This document shows, in pieces, positions 58,603 through 64,000 of a DNA stretch of 64,000 nucleotides. Each line of letters starts with the position of its first letter. Within the stretch, counting starts at the first letter, position 1. Below the pieces are notes generated by a model. It had not been told where the DNA came from and did no database searches. It worked only from the letters and a program-made list of their open reading frames with translations. Both the position numbers and the translations under genes were made by a program. This stretch comes from Bacteroidota bacterium (GTDB taxonomy: Bacteria; Bacteroidota; Bacteroidia; Bacteroidales; JAGONC01). Where the stretch lies: contig JAKLFC010000019.1 in NCBI GenBank assembly GCA_022711405.1, positions 1-64,000 on the forward strand, given 5' to 3'.

Positions 58603-59133
58603 TGGATTCGCCACCATTTTCACCTTAAACCTGAATTTGACCCCGAAATCCAGGGGTGTTTCGTTGGCGCTGCCTGCCAGGTTGAGCAGGAAAGAATGAG
58701 GAGGATTTTTGATAAGATCCGCTGCCCGATCGACACCTGCCTGGTTGAAGGCAAGGTTCTGGACATTTCCGACAAGTGACGCCAGGTTCTGGTTGGTCAC
58801 CGTCCCGATGGTAACCGGTCCGCCGCCGGAGGCGTCAGACACGGTCAGGGTAGCTGTATTGATCTGCTGTGTCGCAGTGCCGTTTTGGTATGTGACCTCA
58901 TAGGTCACTTCCAGGATTTCGATGGATTTGATCAGGTCGGCATATTCCTCGATGACATCCGATTCTGCTGCTGCATCCAGCAGGTAGTCTTCGTCGAAGC
59001 TAGCGTTGTTGCCCTGTACGATGAATGTATGTTCGAGCCAGAACTCCTTTTCCACGTCAAGGAGATCACAGGAGTAAAAATACATTGAAATCATTATCAG
59101 GCTTGCCGTTAATAAGATGATGTTGCGTTTCAT
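58597..59133 (-). CDS. Predicted lipoprotein of unknown function
   Basis: 178 aa from ATG 59133, where a lipoprotein signal MKRNIILLTASLIMISMYFY with lipobox YSC begins; the frame from 59184 is longer but non-conserved in character. Beta-strand-rich, with an Ile/Glu/Val pattern around residues 75-120. I recognise no family. Nearest gene to the tRNA-Val boundary, with the base composition of the core genome. Confidence 0.7.
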   Translation of the reverse strand: MKRNIILLTASLIMISMYFYSCDLLDVEKEFWLEHTFIVQGNNASFDEDYLLDAAAESDVIEEYADLIKSIEILEVTYEVTYQNGTATQQINTATLTVSDASGGGPVTIGTVTNQNLASLVGNVQNLAFNQAGVDRAADLIKNPPHSFLLNLAGSANETPLDFGVKFRFKVKMVANPT

Positions 59134-59242
59134 AGTTTGTGTTTTAGAAGTGGTACATTGGTGAATTGACTTACAATAATACAAATATTTTAAAAGTGGC
59201 CTTCACATTCAAATTGTTTTCGCGTGCGTGTGACAGGTAATA

Positions 59243-59277
59243 TTTGTTGCATATCTTAAAATAATCCCCTAATTTTG
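59243..59277 (+). promoter_or_regulatory. Promoter of the tRNA-Val transcription unit
   Basis: TTTGTTG (59243-59249), 20-bp spacer, TAATTTTG (59270-59277, exact TAnnTTTG). Predicted start near 59284, so the precursor would include the partial tRNA copy (59344-59361) and its hairpin before the mature tRNA. Confidence 0.7.
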
Positions 59278-59308
59278 CAGCCTGTTCAGCATAACACTCG
59301 GGAGCTGC

Positions 59309-59341
59309 ATATGACTGCTGACTGTTGACTGCTGACTGTGA
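59309..59341. repeat. Word repeat (GACTGCT)
   Basis: Four TGACTGCTGACTGT-type words in tandem, complementary to the GTCAGCA repeats at 2274-2298. Within the predicted tRNA precursor, upstream of the partial tRNA copy. Confidence 0.6.
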
Positions 59342-59343
59342 AC

Positions 59344-59361
59344 GGGACGTTAGCTCAGCTG
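59344..59361 (+). repeat. Duplicated 5' end of tRNA-Val followed by a hairpin
   Basis: 18 bases identical to the first 18 of the tRNA at 59406 (acceptor strand, D-stem and part of the D-loop), then TCCTGAG-TTTT-CTCAGGA (59362-59379), a perfect 7-bp hairpin. It cannot fold into a tRNA. It could be the scar of an integration or a tandem duplication. Confidence 0.8.
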
Positions 59362-59405
59362 TCCTGAGTTTTCTCAGGATGACGAGCGGATAAAATCTAA
59401 ATAAT

Positions 59406-59480
59406 GGGACGTTAGCTCAGCTGGTTTAGAGCGCATGCTTGACAGGCATGAGGTCGACAGTTCGATCCTGTCACGCCCCA
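59406..59480 (+). tRNA. tRNA-Val (anticodon GAC)
   Basis: 75 nt cloverleaf. Anticodon arm CATGC-TTGACAG-GCATG gives GAC; T arm GACAG-TTCGATC-CTGTC; D arm GCTC...GAGC. Acceptor GGGACGT pairs with ACGCCCC except for an A4:C69 mismatch. CCA is not encoded. Followed by a rho-independent terminator at 59491-59521. Confidence 0.95.
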
Positions 59481-59490
59481 CAACCCGAAA

Positions 59491-59521
59491 CCCTGAAATA
59501 CCAAAGATTTCAGGGTTTTTT
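59491..59521 (+). terminator. Rho-independent terminator after tRNA-Val
   Basis: CCCTGAAA (59491-59498), 9-nt loop, TTTCAGGG (59508-59515), then six T. Perfect 8-bp stem. Confidence 0.85.
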
Positions 59522-59683
59522 ATTTTCGAAAAACATATGCAGTTTACCTGCGGTTTAAATATGGTTTAAGGTTTTTATTGAAATCTCAAGACTGATTTTA
59601 TACTAAACTTTGATTTAAAGAAAGTAATTTTTTGCGATCGGTACCACTTTCCGGTACTTTTTGCTCCCCGGCCGTATGGCCGC

Positions 59684-59780
59684 GTTATGACTTCGCAACT
59701 GGAAAGCTCCCTCGGCCCGCAGTTTATCCCGCGAGTAGCGGGAGGCCTCAGTCCGCTTCCCTAGGTTGCTCCGCCATAAC
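59684..59780. ncRNA. Candidate structured RNA or DNA element, first unit
   Basis: GTTATG (59684-59689) pairs with CATAAC (59775-59780), GCAAC (59695-59699) with GTTGC (59765-59769), and inside lies CCCGC-GAGTA-GCGGG (59728-59742). Three nested or contained stems in 97 nt of non-coding sequence. No known RNA family recognised and strand not determined. Confidence 0.4.
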
Positions 59781-59828
59781 TGATAATTATGCAGAGCGAA
59801 TTATTCAGTTGTATTTATAAACGACCTA

Positions 59829-59964
59829 GGACTTCTCAGGCGGGGCACCCACACGGCGAAAATGGCGTGCGAAGCAAATGAAAATCTGTTTGAGCCCCGA
59901 CTGAAAGGAGGGGCGAGTTATTTTCATTTAGCCATTGAGCCGTATGTGGGTCGCCGAGAAGTCC
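59829..59964. ncRNA. Candidate 136-nt elongated hairpin element
   Basis: Six colinear stems: GGACTTCTC+GGCG (59829-59842) with CGCC+GAGAAGTCC (59952-59964); ACCCACA (59847-59853) with TGTGGGT (59945-59951); CGGC (59854-59857) with GCCG (59939-59942); ATGGC (59862-59866) with GCCAT (59931-59935); AAATGAAAAT (59876-59885) with ATTTTCATTT (59920-59929); GCCCC (59894-59898) with GGGGC (59910-59914). Every pair is Watson-Crick. On the plus strand it is followed by a T-rich stretch. It could be an ncRNA, a single-stranded-DNA recognition hairpin (origin or transfer) or a MITE-like insertion. Confidence 0.55.
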
Positions 59965-59983
59965 AGTCTAGATTTTTCTTTTA

Positions 59984-60017
59984 GTCCTTTTCTTTGTATC
60001 ATGACAAAGAAAAGGAC
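59984..60017. repeat. Perfect 14-bp inverted repeat
   Basis: GTCCTTTTCTTTGT (59984-59997), 6-nt loop, ACAAAGAAAAGGAC (60004-60017). A/T-rich stem typical of the dispersed hairpins seen in Bacteroidota. Might end a transcript that covers the 136-nt hairpin. Confidence 0.7.
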
Positions 60018-60045
60018 ATACTTAAATATTTGTGAACAAAAAAAA

Positions 60046-60068
60046 GGTGCGGCCGTTATGGCCGCACC
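60046..60068 (-). terminator. Rho-independent terminator of the ArdC-like gene
   Basis: GGTGCGGCC-GTTAT-GGCCGCACC: 9-bp perfect G/C-rich stem. On the minus strand it is followed by eight T (plus-strand A run 60038-60045). It lies 17 bp past the stop at 60086. Confidence 0.9.
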
Positions 60069-60085
60069 GCGAAGTGGCCAGCTGA

Positions 60086-60415
60086 TCAGGACTTGGCCTG
60101 ATCCACTACCTGGGCATTGGAGTACAGGTAGCGTACCGGAAAATAGGTATAGGACTTTCCGTATTCGTCCGTCCGCTCAACCGGGCGACCCCAGATGAGG
60201 AAAGGTCTGGAGTTCTTCTTAACGACCTTTCCGGCCTTGACCCAGCCTTCATAGGTGTTGAAGATGGTGTGCTTTGCTGTGGCATAGCTCGCCAGCAGGG
60301 CGTCATTGACGGTTTTGAATTCACCAGCGGTGATTTTCGGTCTTAAGCTCTGGGTTAAGACTTTCAATGATGCTCTTTGAGCTGCGATGGCAGTGGTGTT
60401 TTCTGTTGCATTCAT
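60086..60415 (-). CDS. Small protein resembling the ArdC N-terminal ssDNA-binding domain
   Basis: 109 aa. The C-terminal half, FNTYEGWVKAGKVVKKNSRP then FLIWGRPV...YFPVRYLYSNAQV, follows the pattern of the N-terminal domain of ArdC/LtrC antirestriction proteins (W...G..V.KG...I..W, then F..SNAQ), but the usual Gly is Asn and no metallopeptidase domain follows. Such single-domain proteins are common on plasmids, phages and integrated elements. Strong terminator after the stop; the 5' side shares the R1 repeat (60494-60550) with the next small gene. Function unproven. Confidence 0.65.
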   Translation of the reverse strand: MNATENTTAIAAQRASLKVLTQSLRPKITAGEFKTVNDALLASYATAKHTIFNTYEGWVKAGKVVKKNSRPFLIWGRPVERTDEYGKSYTYFPVRYLYSNAQVVDQAKS

Positions 60416-60493
60416 GGCAATTGGTTTTGTGCAGCCGTGTAAGGGCTACTGGTTATTAAAAAAAATTACGCCAGTAAGCTCCACGAGCAGGAT

Positions 60494-60550
60494 AACAATA
60501 GGTCAAGGAGATCGGTCAGCTTTCTTTAGAAAATGACGAGACCCTACGGG
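60494..60550. repeat. R1 repeat, copy A
   Basis: 57 bp, of which the first 31 are identical to 61212-61242 and most of the rest is conserved (AGAAAATGACGA, ACGGG). Contains a small TTTC-TTTA-GAAA hairpin; copy B has TTTC-GCA-GAAA, the stem kept and the loop changed. Its left end lies 79 bp from the start of the ArdC-like gene, so it may be a shared 5' control region, or the start of a plus-strand RNA ending at R2. Confidence 0.8.
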
Positions 60551-60571
60551 CGGATATACAATTAAATATCC

Positions 60572-60712
60572 AACATACGAACATACGAAGGTGAAGGCGA
60601 TGTTAAAGTAGAAGTCGATTTTTGAATTGAAGGAAGAATTCTAAGATCTGCGATCCAATCGCAATTCTCCCTCGCCTTTCAGTTCTACTTCAACTTCGAA
60701 TGTTCGTATGTT
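60572..60712. repeat. Long inverted repeat inside unit A
   Basis: Arms of 25 bp with two mismatches (60572-60596 and 60688-60712), outermost 13 bp perfect (AACATACGAACAT / ATGTTCGTATGTT). An inner structure AGAATT...GCGAT-CCA-ATCGC-AATTCT spans 60635-60668. Unit B has no counterpart, so this is an insertion between R1 and R2 or was lost from B. Confidence 0.75.
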
Positions 60713-60726
60713 CTGAGATCCTCTCC

Positions 60727-60774
60727 CCGTCCTTGACGGATTTTTAGACTGCGAAGTAACTTCGCGGAGTTTTT
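60727..60774 (+). terminator. R2 repeat, copy A: tandem terminator-like hairpins
   Basis: CCGTC-CTT-GACGG then ATTTTT (60727-60745), and GCGAAG-TAA-CTTCGC, GGAG, TTTTT (60751-60774). The block 60730-60769 matches 61316-61355 at 35 of 40 positions. Two hairpins each followed by T-runs on the plus strand suggest the end of a plus-strand transcript beginning near R1. Confidence 0.65.
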
Positions 60775-60936
60775 ATTTGAATAAAAAGTAGCCCAACCTG
60801 CGGTGAACAAGTATAAATGTGTGTAGGGTAAAAACTGCATTGAATGCATTTATTTGTACTGATATGCTTTTAAATGGATTGGCAAAAAGGATAGCCTTCA
60901 TTTTTCTTCGGGGAGTGAAGCATGAGCATAAAAAAA

Positions 60937-60962
60937 GGGGCTGCCGGTCATCCGGCAGCCCC
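60937..60962 (-). terminator. Rho-independent terminator of the 58-aa gene
   Basis: GGGGCTGCCGG-TCAT-CCGGCAGCCCC: perfect 11-bp stem. Minus-strand T-run follows (plus-strand AAAAAAA 60930-60936). It is 6 bp past the stop at 60969. Confidence 0.92.
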
Positions 60963-60968
60963 TGGGAG

Positions 60969-61145
60969 TTATTCGGAGAGAAGGTCAATTAGCATCTGGC
61001 GTGTAAGACCATAGCTCATTGCTTCTGAAAAGGTGCAGTCGGCAAGCTCGCAGAGCTTTTCATACGGCTGGAATGACAGATAATAAGGATTGTACAGTGT
61101 GGTGGCATCTGTCGTGCGATCTGATGTTAAGGCAATGTGTGTCAT
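60969..61145 (-). CDS. Small protein, unknown function
   Basis: 58 aa from ATG 61145. Sequence is polar and helix-prone at the end (CELADCTFSEAMSYGLTRQM), with Tyr-rich NPYYLSFQPY in the centre; I recognise no family. Evidence that it is a gene: a strong terminator directly after the stop, and the same R1 block 67 bp upstream of its start as upstream of the ArdC-like gene. A longer frame to 61199 has no support. Confidence 0.6.
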   Translation of the reverse strand: MTHIALTSDRTTDATTLYNPYYLSFQPYEKLCELADCTFSEAMSYGLTRQMLIDLLSE

Positions 61146-61211
61146 GGCTTTAAATTTTTGAAAGTGAAACAATAAAAAATTTGACGCTGTAAAACACACA
61201 CGAGCCGGCCG

Positions 61212-61267
61212 AACAATAGGTCAAGGAGATCGGTCAGCTTTCGCAGAAAATGACGAAACCCAACGGG
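61212..61267. repeat. R1 repeat, copy B
   Basis: 56 bp, partner of 60494-60550 with 31 leading bases identical. Upstream of and divergent from the 58-aa gene. Confidence 0.8.
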
Positions 61268-61315
61268 TAACCAGGACGGTAACAGGAATCAGGGGAGAAA
61301 ACCGTCTATGTGTTA

Positions 61316-61355
61316 TCCTTTACGGATTTTTCGACGGCGAAGTAACTTTGCGTAG
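61316..61355 (+). repeat. R2 repeat, copy B
   Basis: Matches 60730-60769 at 35 of 40 positions. The GCGAAG-TAA-CTTtGC stem has one mismatch here and the first stem is reduced to ACGG/CCGT, so the terminator quality is lower than in copy A. The R1-R2 distance is 48 bp, against 179 bp in A. Confidence 0.7.
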
Positions 61356-61457
61356 AAATTTTGAATGATGAACAAAAAAAGTAAGAGTCAGAAATCAACG
61401 GAATTAAAAAGAAGGCTAACTTATTGCACTTTATGACCTTCAATTGAATTTATCTGA

Positions 61458-62894
61458 TTATTTTTTAATCCACTTTCCCGAATAATAAGCCTTTTTACCA
61501 GAAATAATTCGATAATAATACAAACCATTCGCTAGTTTTGAAGTATTAAGCACCAAATATCCCATCGAAAAATGTTTAGAAACGACATTTCGTCCACAAT
61601 GATCGTACATTTCAAATATGCCATCCGATAGTCCGCATTCAAGATAAAGCTTTTGGCTTCCTGGATTTGGATAAATAAGAAATGAGAATACAACAGGTTT
61701 ATCGTTTTCATCAATATTTACTATTAAACCCTGGTCATTAACTTTCACGATTATGGCATCCCTTTCCTGGTTAGGATTATTGCGCCAATCCCAGCAGGTA
61801 CCGGTAATAAGACAGCCACCATCGCTTGTGGCAAGAACATCAGAAAGAACATACAATCCGAATTTACCAAAATAAAAAGACCAGTTTAAATCACAAAATC
61901 GATTTATATTATAGACGCCAAACCAGCTGTCAATCTGCTCAAATTCATAGTCAGGATAATTTGATGTACCGGCCAAAAATATAGTATCTTGTGAATGACA
62001 GTCAAGACGGTAGGACCAATCCGATGTGTCTGATTTACCAAATGTCCCACCAGCTATCCTTTGACCCATTTGATTAAATATGCCAACACCAAAATCCTCT
62101 ATAATAGCTGGGAACTCAAAACCCACTGCACATCTGGCATATGTGCTATCGGTCAGACTCTGTGTGTCGGTATAAAATATCAATGTATCATCCATTGGCC
62201 TTGCAAATACGATCCCTTCGTATTCCAGATCATAATTTATTTGGCAAATCGTATCAAATCCCCCCAGGTGATAACCCTGGATTGCAGGAAGTTCGACAAT
62301 TTTTGTGTAATAGTTCCTTTCGATCGTTCCCCGTTTTATGATACCGTTAACTGGATTTAATTCCCAAACGACATTATGGGATTCACTGCCACTAAGAGCG
62401 CCTTCCGTGCCAATAAAGACCAGGTTATCCTGACGGTTCACAATACAACTATAAAATGCCCAACCGGTGTCTGCATCGAAGATCACTGTTGGTTGGAACA
62501 CTTCCAGATCATCGGATATAAATCCGTACATTAAACCGGGATGACCAACATTGGTTTTATCGGTAATCGTTGACCAAAAGAACGTATTTTGTTGGTATTG
62601 AAACAAATTTAAACTGGCAATATAGTAGAATCTTGACTCATCCAATAAAACGGAATCAATACAGTTTCCAAAGGAATCCAATTTAAAAATGATATCGGAA
62701 TAATAAGAATGCATTTGGTTTGGATAATATTCACCTCTGTAAATATGTAGTAAATAATCACCAGTCGGTAATTCATAGGGAGAATCTGCAATATCATCCA
62801 AAGAAGTACCTATAGTCGATACGAAAGTCTGGGAATATAATCCCCAAGGGATGAACAAGAATACGAATTTTAACAGCCCAGCTAATCGGAACAT
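61458..62894 (-). CDS. Secreted protein with T9SS type A sorting domain
   Basis: 478 aa from ATG 62894, at a signal peptide (MFRLAGLLKFVFLFIPWGLYSQ). The long middle is beta-rich with repeated Asp/Gly/Trp segments, resembling beta-propeller or Kelch-like secreted proteins, but no repeat is clean enough to name. The C-terminus has YPNPGSQKLYLECGLSDG then FEMYDHCGRNVV and LANGLYYYRIISGKKAYYSG, a standard T9SS sorting domain ending in Lys-Lys. Clearly AT-richer than genes before 59 kb. Confidence 0.85.
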   Translation of the reverse strand: MFRLAGLLKFVFLFIPWGLYSQTFVSTIGTSLDDIADSPYELPTGDYLLHIYRGEYYPNQMHSYYSDIIFKLDSFGNCIDSVLLDESRFYYIASLNLFQYQQNTFFWSTITDKTNVGHPGLMYGFISDDLEVFQPTVIFDADTGWAFYSCIVNRQDNLVFIGTEGALSGSESHNVVWELNPVNGIIKRGTIERNYYTKIVELPAIQGYHLGGFDTICQINYDLEYEGIVFARPMDDTLIFYTDTQSLTDSTYARCAVGFEFPAIIEDFGVGIFNQMGQRIAGGTFGKSDTSDWSYRLDCHSQDTIFLAGTSNYPDYEFEQIDSWFGVYNINRFCDLNWSFYFGKFGLYVLSDVLATSDGGCLITGTCWDWRNNPNQERDAIIVKVNDQGLIVNIDENDKPVVFSFLIYPNPGSQKLYLECGLSDGIFEMYDHCGRNVVSKHFSMGYLVLNTSKLANGLYYYRIISGKKAYYSGKWIKK

Positions 62895-62941
62895 GATTTC
62901 TTTAATAGTAGAAAGAAACAATAACAACCTGTTCCTAAAAT

Positions 62942-63988
62942 TTATTCAGTTGACAGGGGTATGCAAGTTATTCTAACATCGACACATACCATGTAATGAT
63001 AATTGCAAACATAAATACCTCCAGCACCCCACCAAATGCAGTCATCAAACTCAATATATGGTACCGGCAAATTATGTATGGTACATTTATATGTATATCG
63101 ATTATCATATTGCCCAGTATGTCGAATATCATCCAAGACTTCCTTATAAGCATGCAAATAATTATTCAATTCATTAGTATTTAAATATTCACAACTAGTA
63201 TTAGCCCAAAAAATGTTTTGATATACAAAACTAGTATTCCATCCAACGGAATACCATGGATTCACAAATTCAACAAAAGGAAATCCGCTATTACAGTCAC
63301 ACCAAAGTACGGGATTATGAGGATTAAGTTTTACAGTCATTGCTGAACAAGCATTTGGATTTTGGTCTTCACATGAACTTAACGAAGTTCCATTTTCAAA
63401 ATCAATTGGATCTTCCCATGGATTTATAACCATTGTCCAGCAACCCATAAACTCACCCCAGGTACCAAGGGTGTAATCTACGCTGAATTCTGTCATGTTT
63501 TCATCAAAACCGACGATCTGAATCTGAATGGATATAACAAGACTATCGGCCATATTCAGATTATTCATCTCATTCTCAAGATCCTGATATTTTTGCATCA
63601 TTTCAGTTCCAGAAATAATCGGATTGCCCTCACCATCAAAATCAACTATGGATAATGTAAAACCCGATTTTTTGTCACAGCAGTAGACTACTGTTGAATC
63701 CTTGAGAAAGCATATTTCTTCGTCATTTAATAAAGATGTTTCCATCTCATATCTGGCTAGCGCGGCCGATTTATCTTCAAAAACAATATCTGATTTTAGA
63801 TCACTTTGGTAAGTTTTGTATTGTTCTCTAAAACTTATTATTAGATTATATCTATCATGGGCATCATCAGAGGGCAGGAATGCATTAAGTTTATCAATAT
63901 TTCCTTCATTATTGATAGAAAGATTATTAGTAATATTATCATTTTTGTTGCAAGAAGCAATAAGAGTGGTTGTTAAAATTAATAACAT
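62942..63988 (-). CDS. Predicted lipoprotein, 5' end uncertain at the window edge
   Basis: 348 aa within the window. A hydrophobic MLLILTTTLIA and lipobox ASC start it, but there are no basic residues before the hydrophobic core, and the frame stays open to 64000; the true start may lie up to a few codons outside. The mature part is Cys-rich (at least ten Cys, several in DCIWWGAGG, CDCNSGF and CCDKKSG), acidic and Asn-rich. I recognise no family. AT-rich like its neighbour, same strand, 47 bp apart. Confidence 0.7.
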   Translation of the reverse strand: MLLILTTTLIASCNKNDNITNNLSINNEGNIDKLNAFLPSDDAHDRYNLIISFREQYKTYQSDLKSDIVFEDKSAALARYEMETSLLNDEEICFLKDSTVVYCCDKKSGFTLSIVDFDGEGNPIISGTEMMQKYQDLENEMNNLNMADSLVISIQIQIVGFDENMTEFSVDYTLGTWGEFMGCWTMVINPWEDPIDFENGTSLSSCEDQNPNACSAMTVKLNPHNPVLWCDCNSGFPFVEFVNPWYSVGWNTSFVYQNIFWANTSCEYLNTNELNNYLHAYKEVLDDIRHTGQYDNRYTYKCTIHNLPVPYIEFDDCIWWGAGGIYVCNYHYMVCVDVRITCIPLSTE

Positions 63989-64000
63989 AAGATGGTAAAC

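Larger units (their letters stand above)
59522..60045. other. Gene-free, hairpin-dense region downstream of tRNA-Val
   Basis: About 520 bp with no credible gene. From 59640 to 60017 I find at least five separate paired structures: GGTACC...GGTAC (59640-59657), CGGCC-GTAT-GGCCG (59669-59682), a nested pair enclosing 59684-59780, the 136-nt elongated hairpin 59829-59964 and a 14-bp stem at 59984-60017. The latter three are listed separately. Confidence 0.75.
60416..60968. other. Gene-free region with repeat unit A
   Basis: 553 bp without a credible gene. Holds R1 copy A (60494-60550), a long inverted repeat (60572-60712), R2 copy A with two terminator-like hairpins (60727-60774), about 150 bp of A/T-rich sequence without recognisable features, and the terminator of the next small gene (60937-60962). 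Confidence 0.7.

Noticed and set aside
59344-59379. Second tRNA gene
   Set aside because: Only the first 18 bases match; anticodon and T arms are missing.
59936-59964. GAGCCGTATG resembling the start of group II intron domain V
   Set aside because: The GAAA tetraloop and matching 3' strand (CGTACGGTTC-like) are absent, and GCCG here pairs instead with CGGC at 59854. No intron reverse transcriptase is nearby.
59829-59964. Retron msr-msd RNA
   Set aside because: The ends pair like retron a1/a2, but there is no reverse transcriptase in the window and the folding is one colinear hairpin, not the msr/msd two-part design.
59829-59964. Integron attC site
   Set aside because: The GTTRRRY and RYYYAAC core sites are not found at its ends, and no integron integrase or cassettes lie nearby.
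59935-60198. 87-aa open frame on the plus strand
   Set aside because: It crosses the 14-bp hairpin and the terminator at 60046-60068 and is antisense to the ArdC-like gene.
60773-60988. 71-aa open frame on the minus strand
   Set aside because: It runs through the perfect terminator at 60937-60962 and overlaps the better-supported 58-aa gene.

Overview
The window comes from a Bacteroidota chromosome, probably Bacteroidales or a close relative. The grounds are: several upstream regions with the Bacteroidota -7 element TAnnTTTG, two paired with a TTTG-type -33 element; secreted proteins with type IX secretion (T9SS) C-terminal tails; the families DUF4290, DUF2400/TIGR02757 and a BlaI plus M56 peptidase pair; a single uninterrupted str-S10-spc-alpha ribosomal cluster without tuf; and a MurA with Asp in place of the usual catalytic Cys. 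No taxon can be fixed from the sequence alone.

Layout. 1-0.9 kb: an IS200/IS605-type transposase gene flanked by REP-like double-hairpin modules. 1-5.8 kb: an MFS-type membrane protein, a BlaI-type repressor with two operators and an M56 peptidase, then a convergent voltage-gated K+ channel whose last codons overlap the peptidase gene. 5.8-13.2 kb (minus strand): DUF2400, a four-subunit ferredoxin-dependent 2-oxoacid oxidoreductase, an aminotransferase and an ADP-forming acyl-CoA synthetase. Together the last three can form an amino-acid fermentation route: amino acid to 2-oxoacid to acyl-CoA to acid plus ATP. 13.2-22 kb (minus): an ABC-2 exporter, dnaJ, grpE, murA, DUF4290 and a PcrA/UvrD helicase.

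22-41.7 kb (plus): a long leader, then rpsL-rpsG-fusA-rpsJ and all S10/spc/alpha ribosomal protein genes with secY, map, infA, rpmJ, rpoA, rplQ and then eno. 41.8-46.9 kb (plus): an envelope and housekeeping run (DUF2520, KdsC phosphatase, Maf, SurE, a small membrane protein, LpxB, a TPR lipoprotein). 47-51.6 kb (plus): a CotH-family T9SS cargo protein and ComEC. 51.6-56.4 kb (minus): gatE-gatD, the archaeal-type Glu-tRNA(Gln) amidotransferase, followed by CHAD and DUF302 genes. 56.4-59.2 kb (minus): two lipoproteins and a secreted EEP-family phosphoesterase.

59.2-64 kb: a tRNA-Val(GAC) preceded by a duplicated copy of its own 5' end, then about 2 kb of almost gene-free DNA full of hairpins. 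This holds one 136-nt elongated hairpin and two paralogous 'R1...R2' non-coding units, each divergent from a small gene that has its own strong terminator. Beyond it are two clearly AT-richer genes for exported proteins. The stretch after the tRNA looks like acquired DNA and holds the best candidate for something undescribed. Short 'word' repeats with inverted arms occur in many intergenic gaps across the window.
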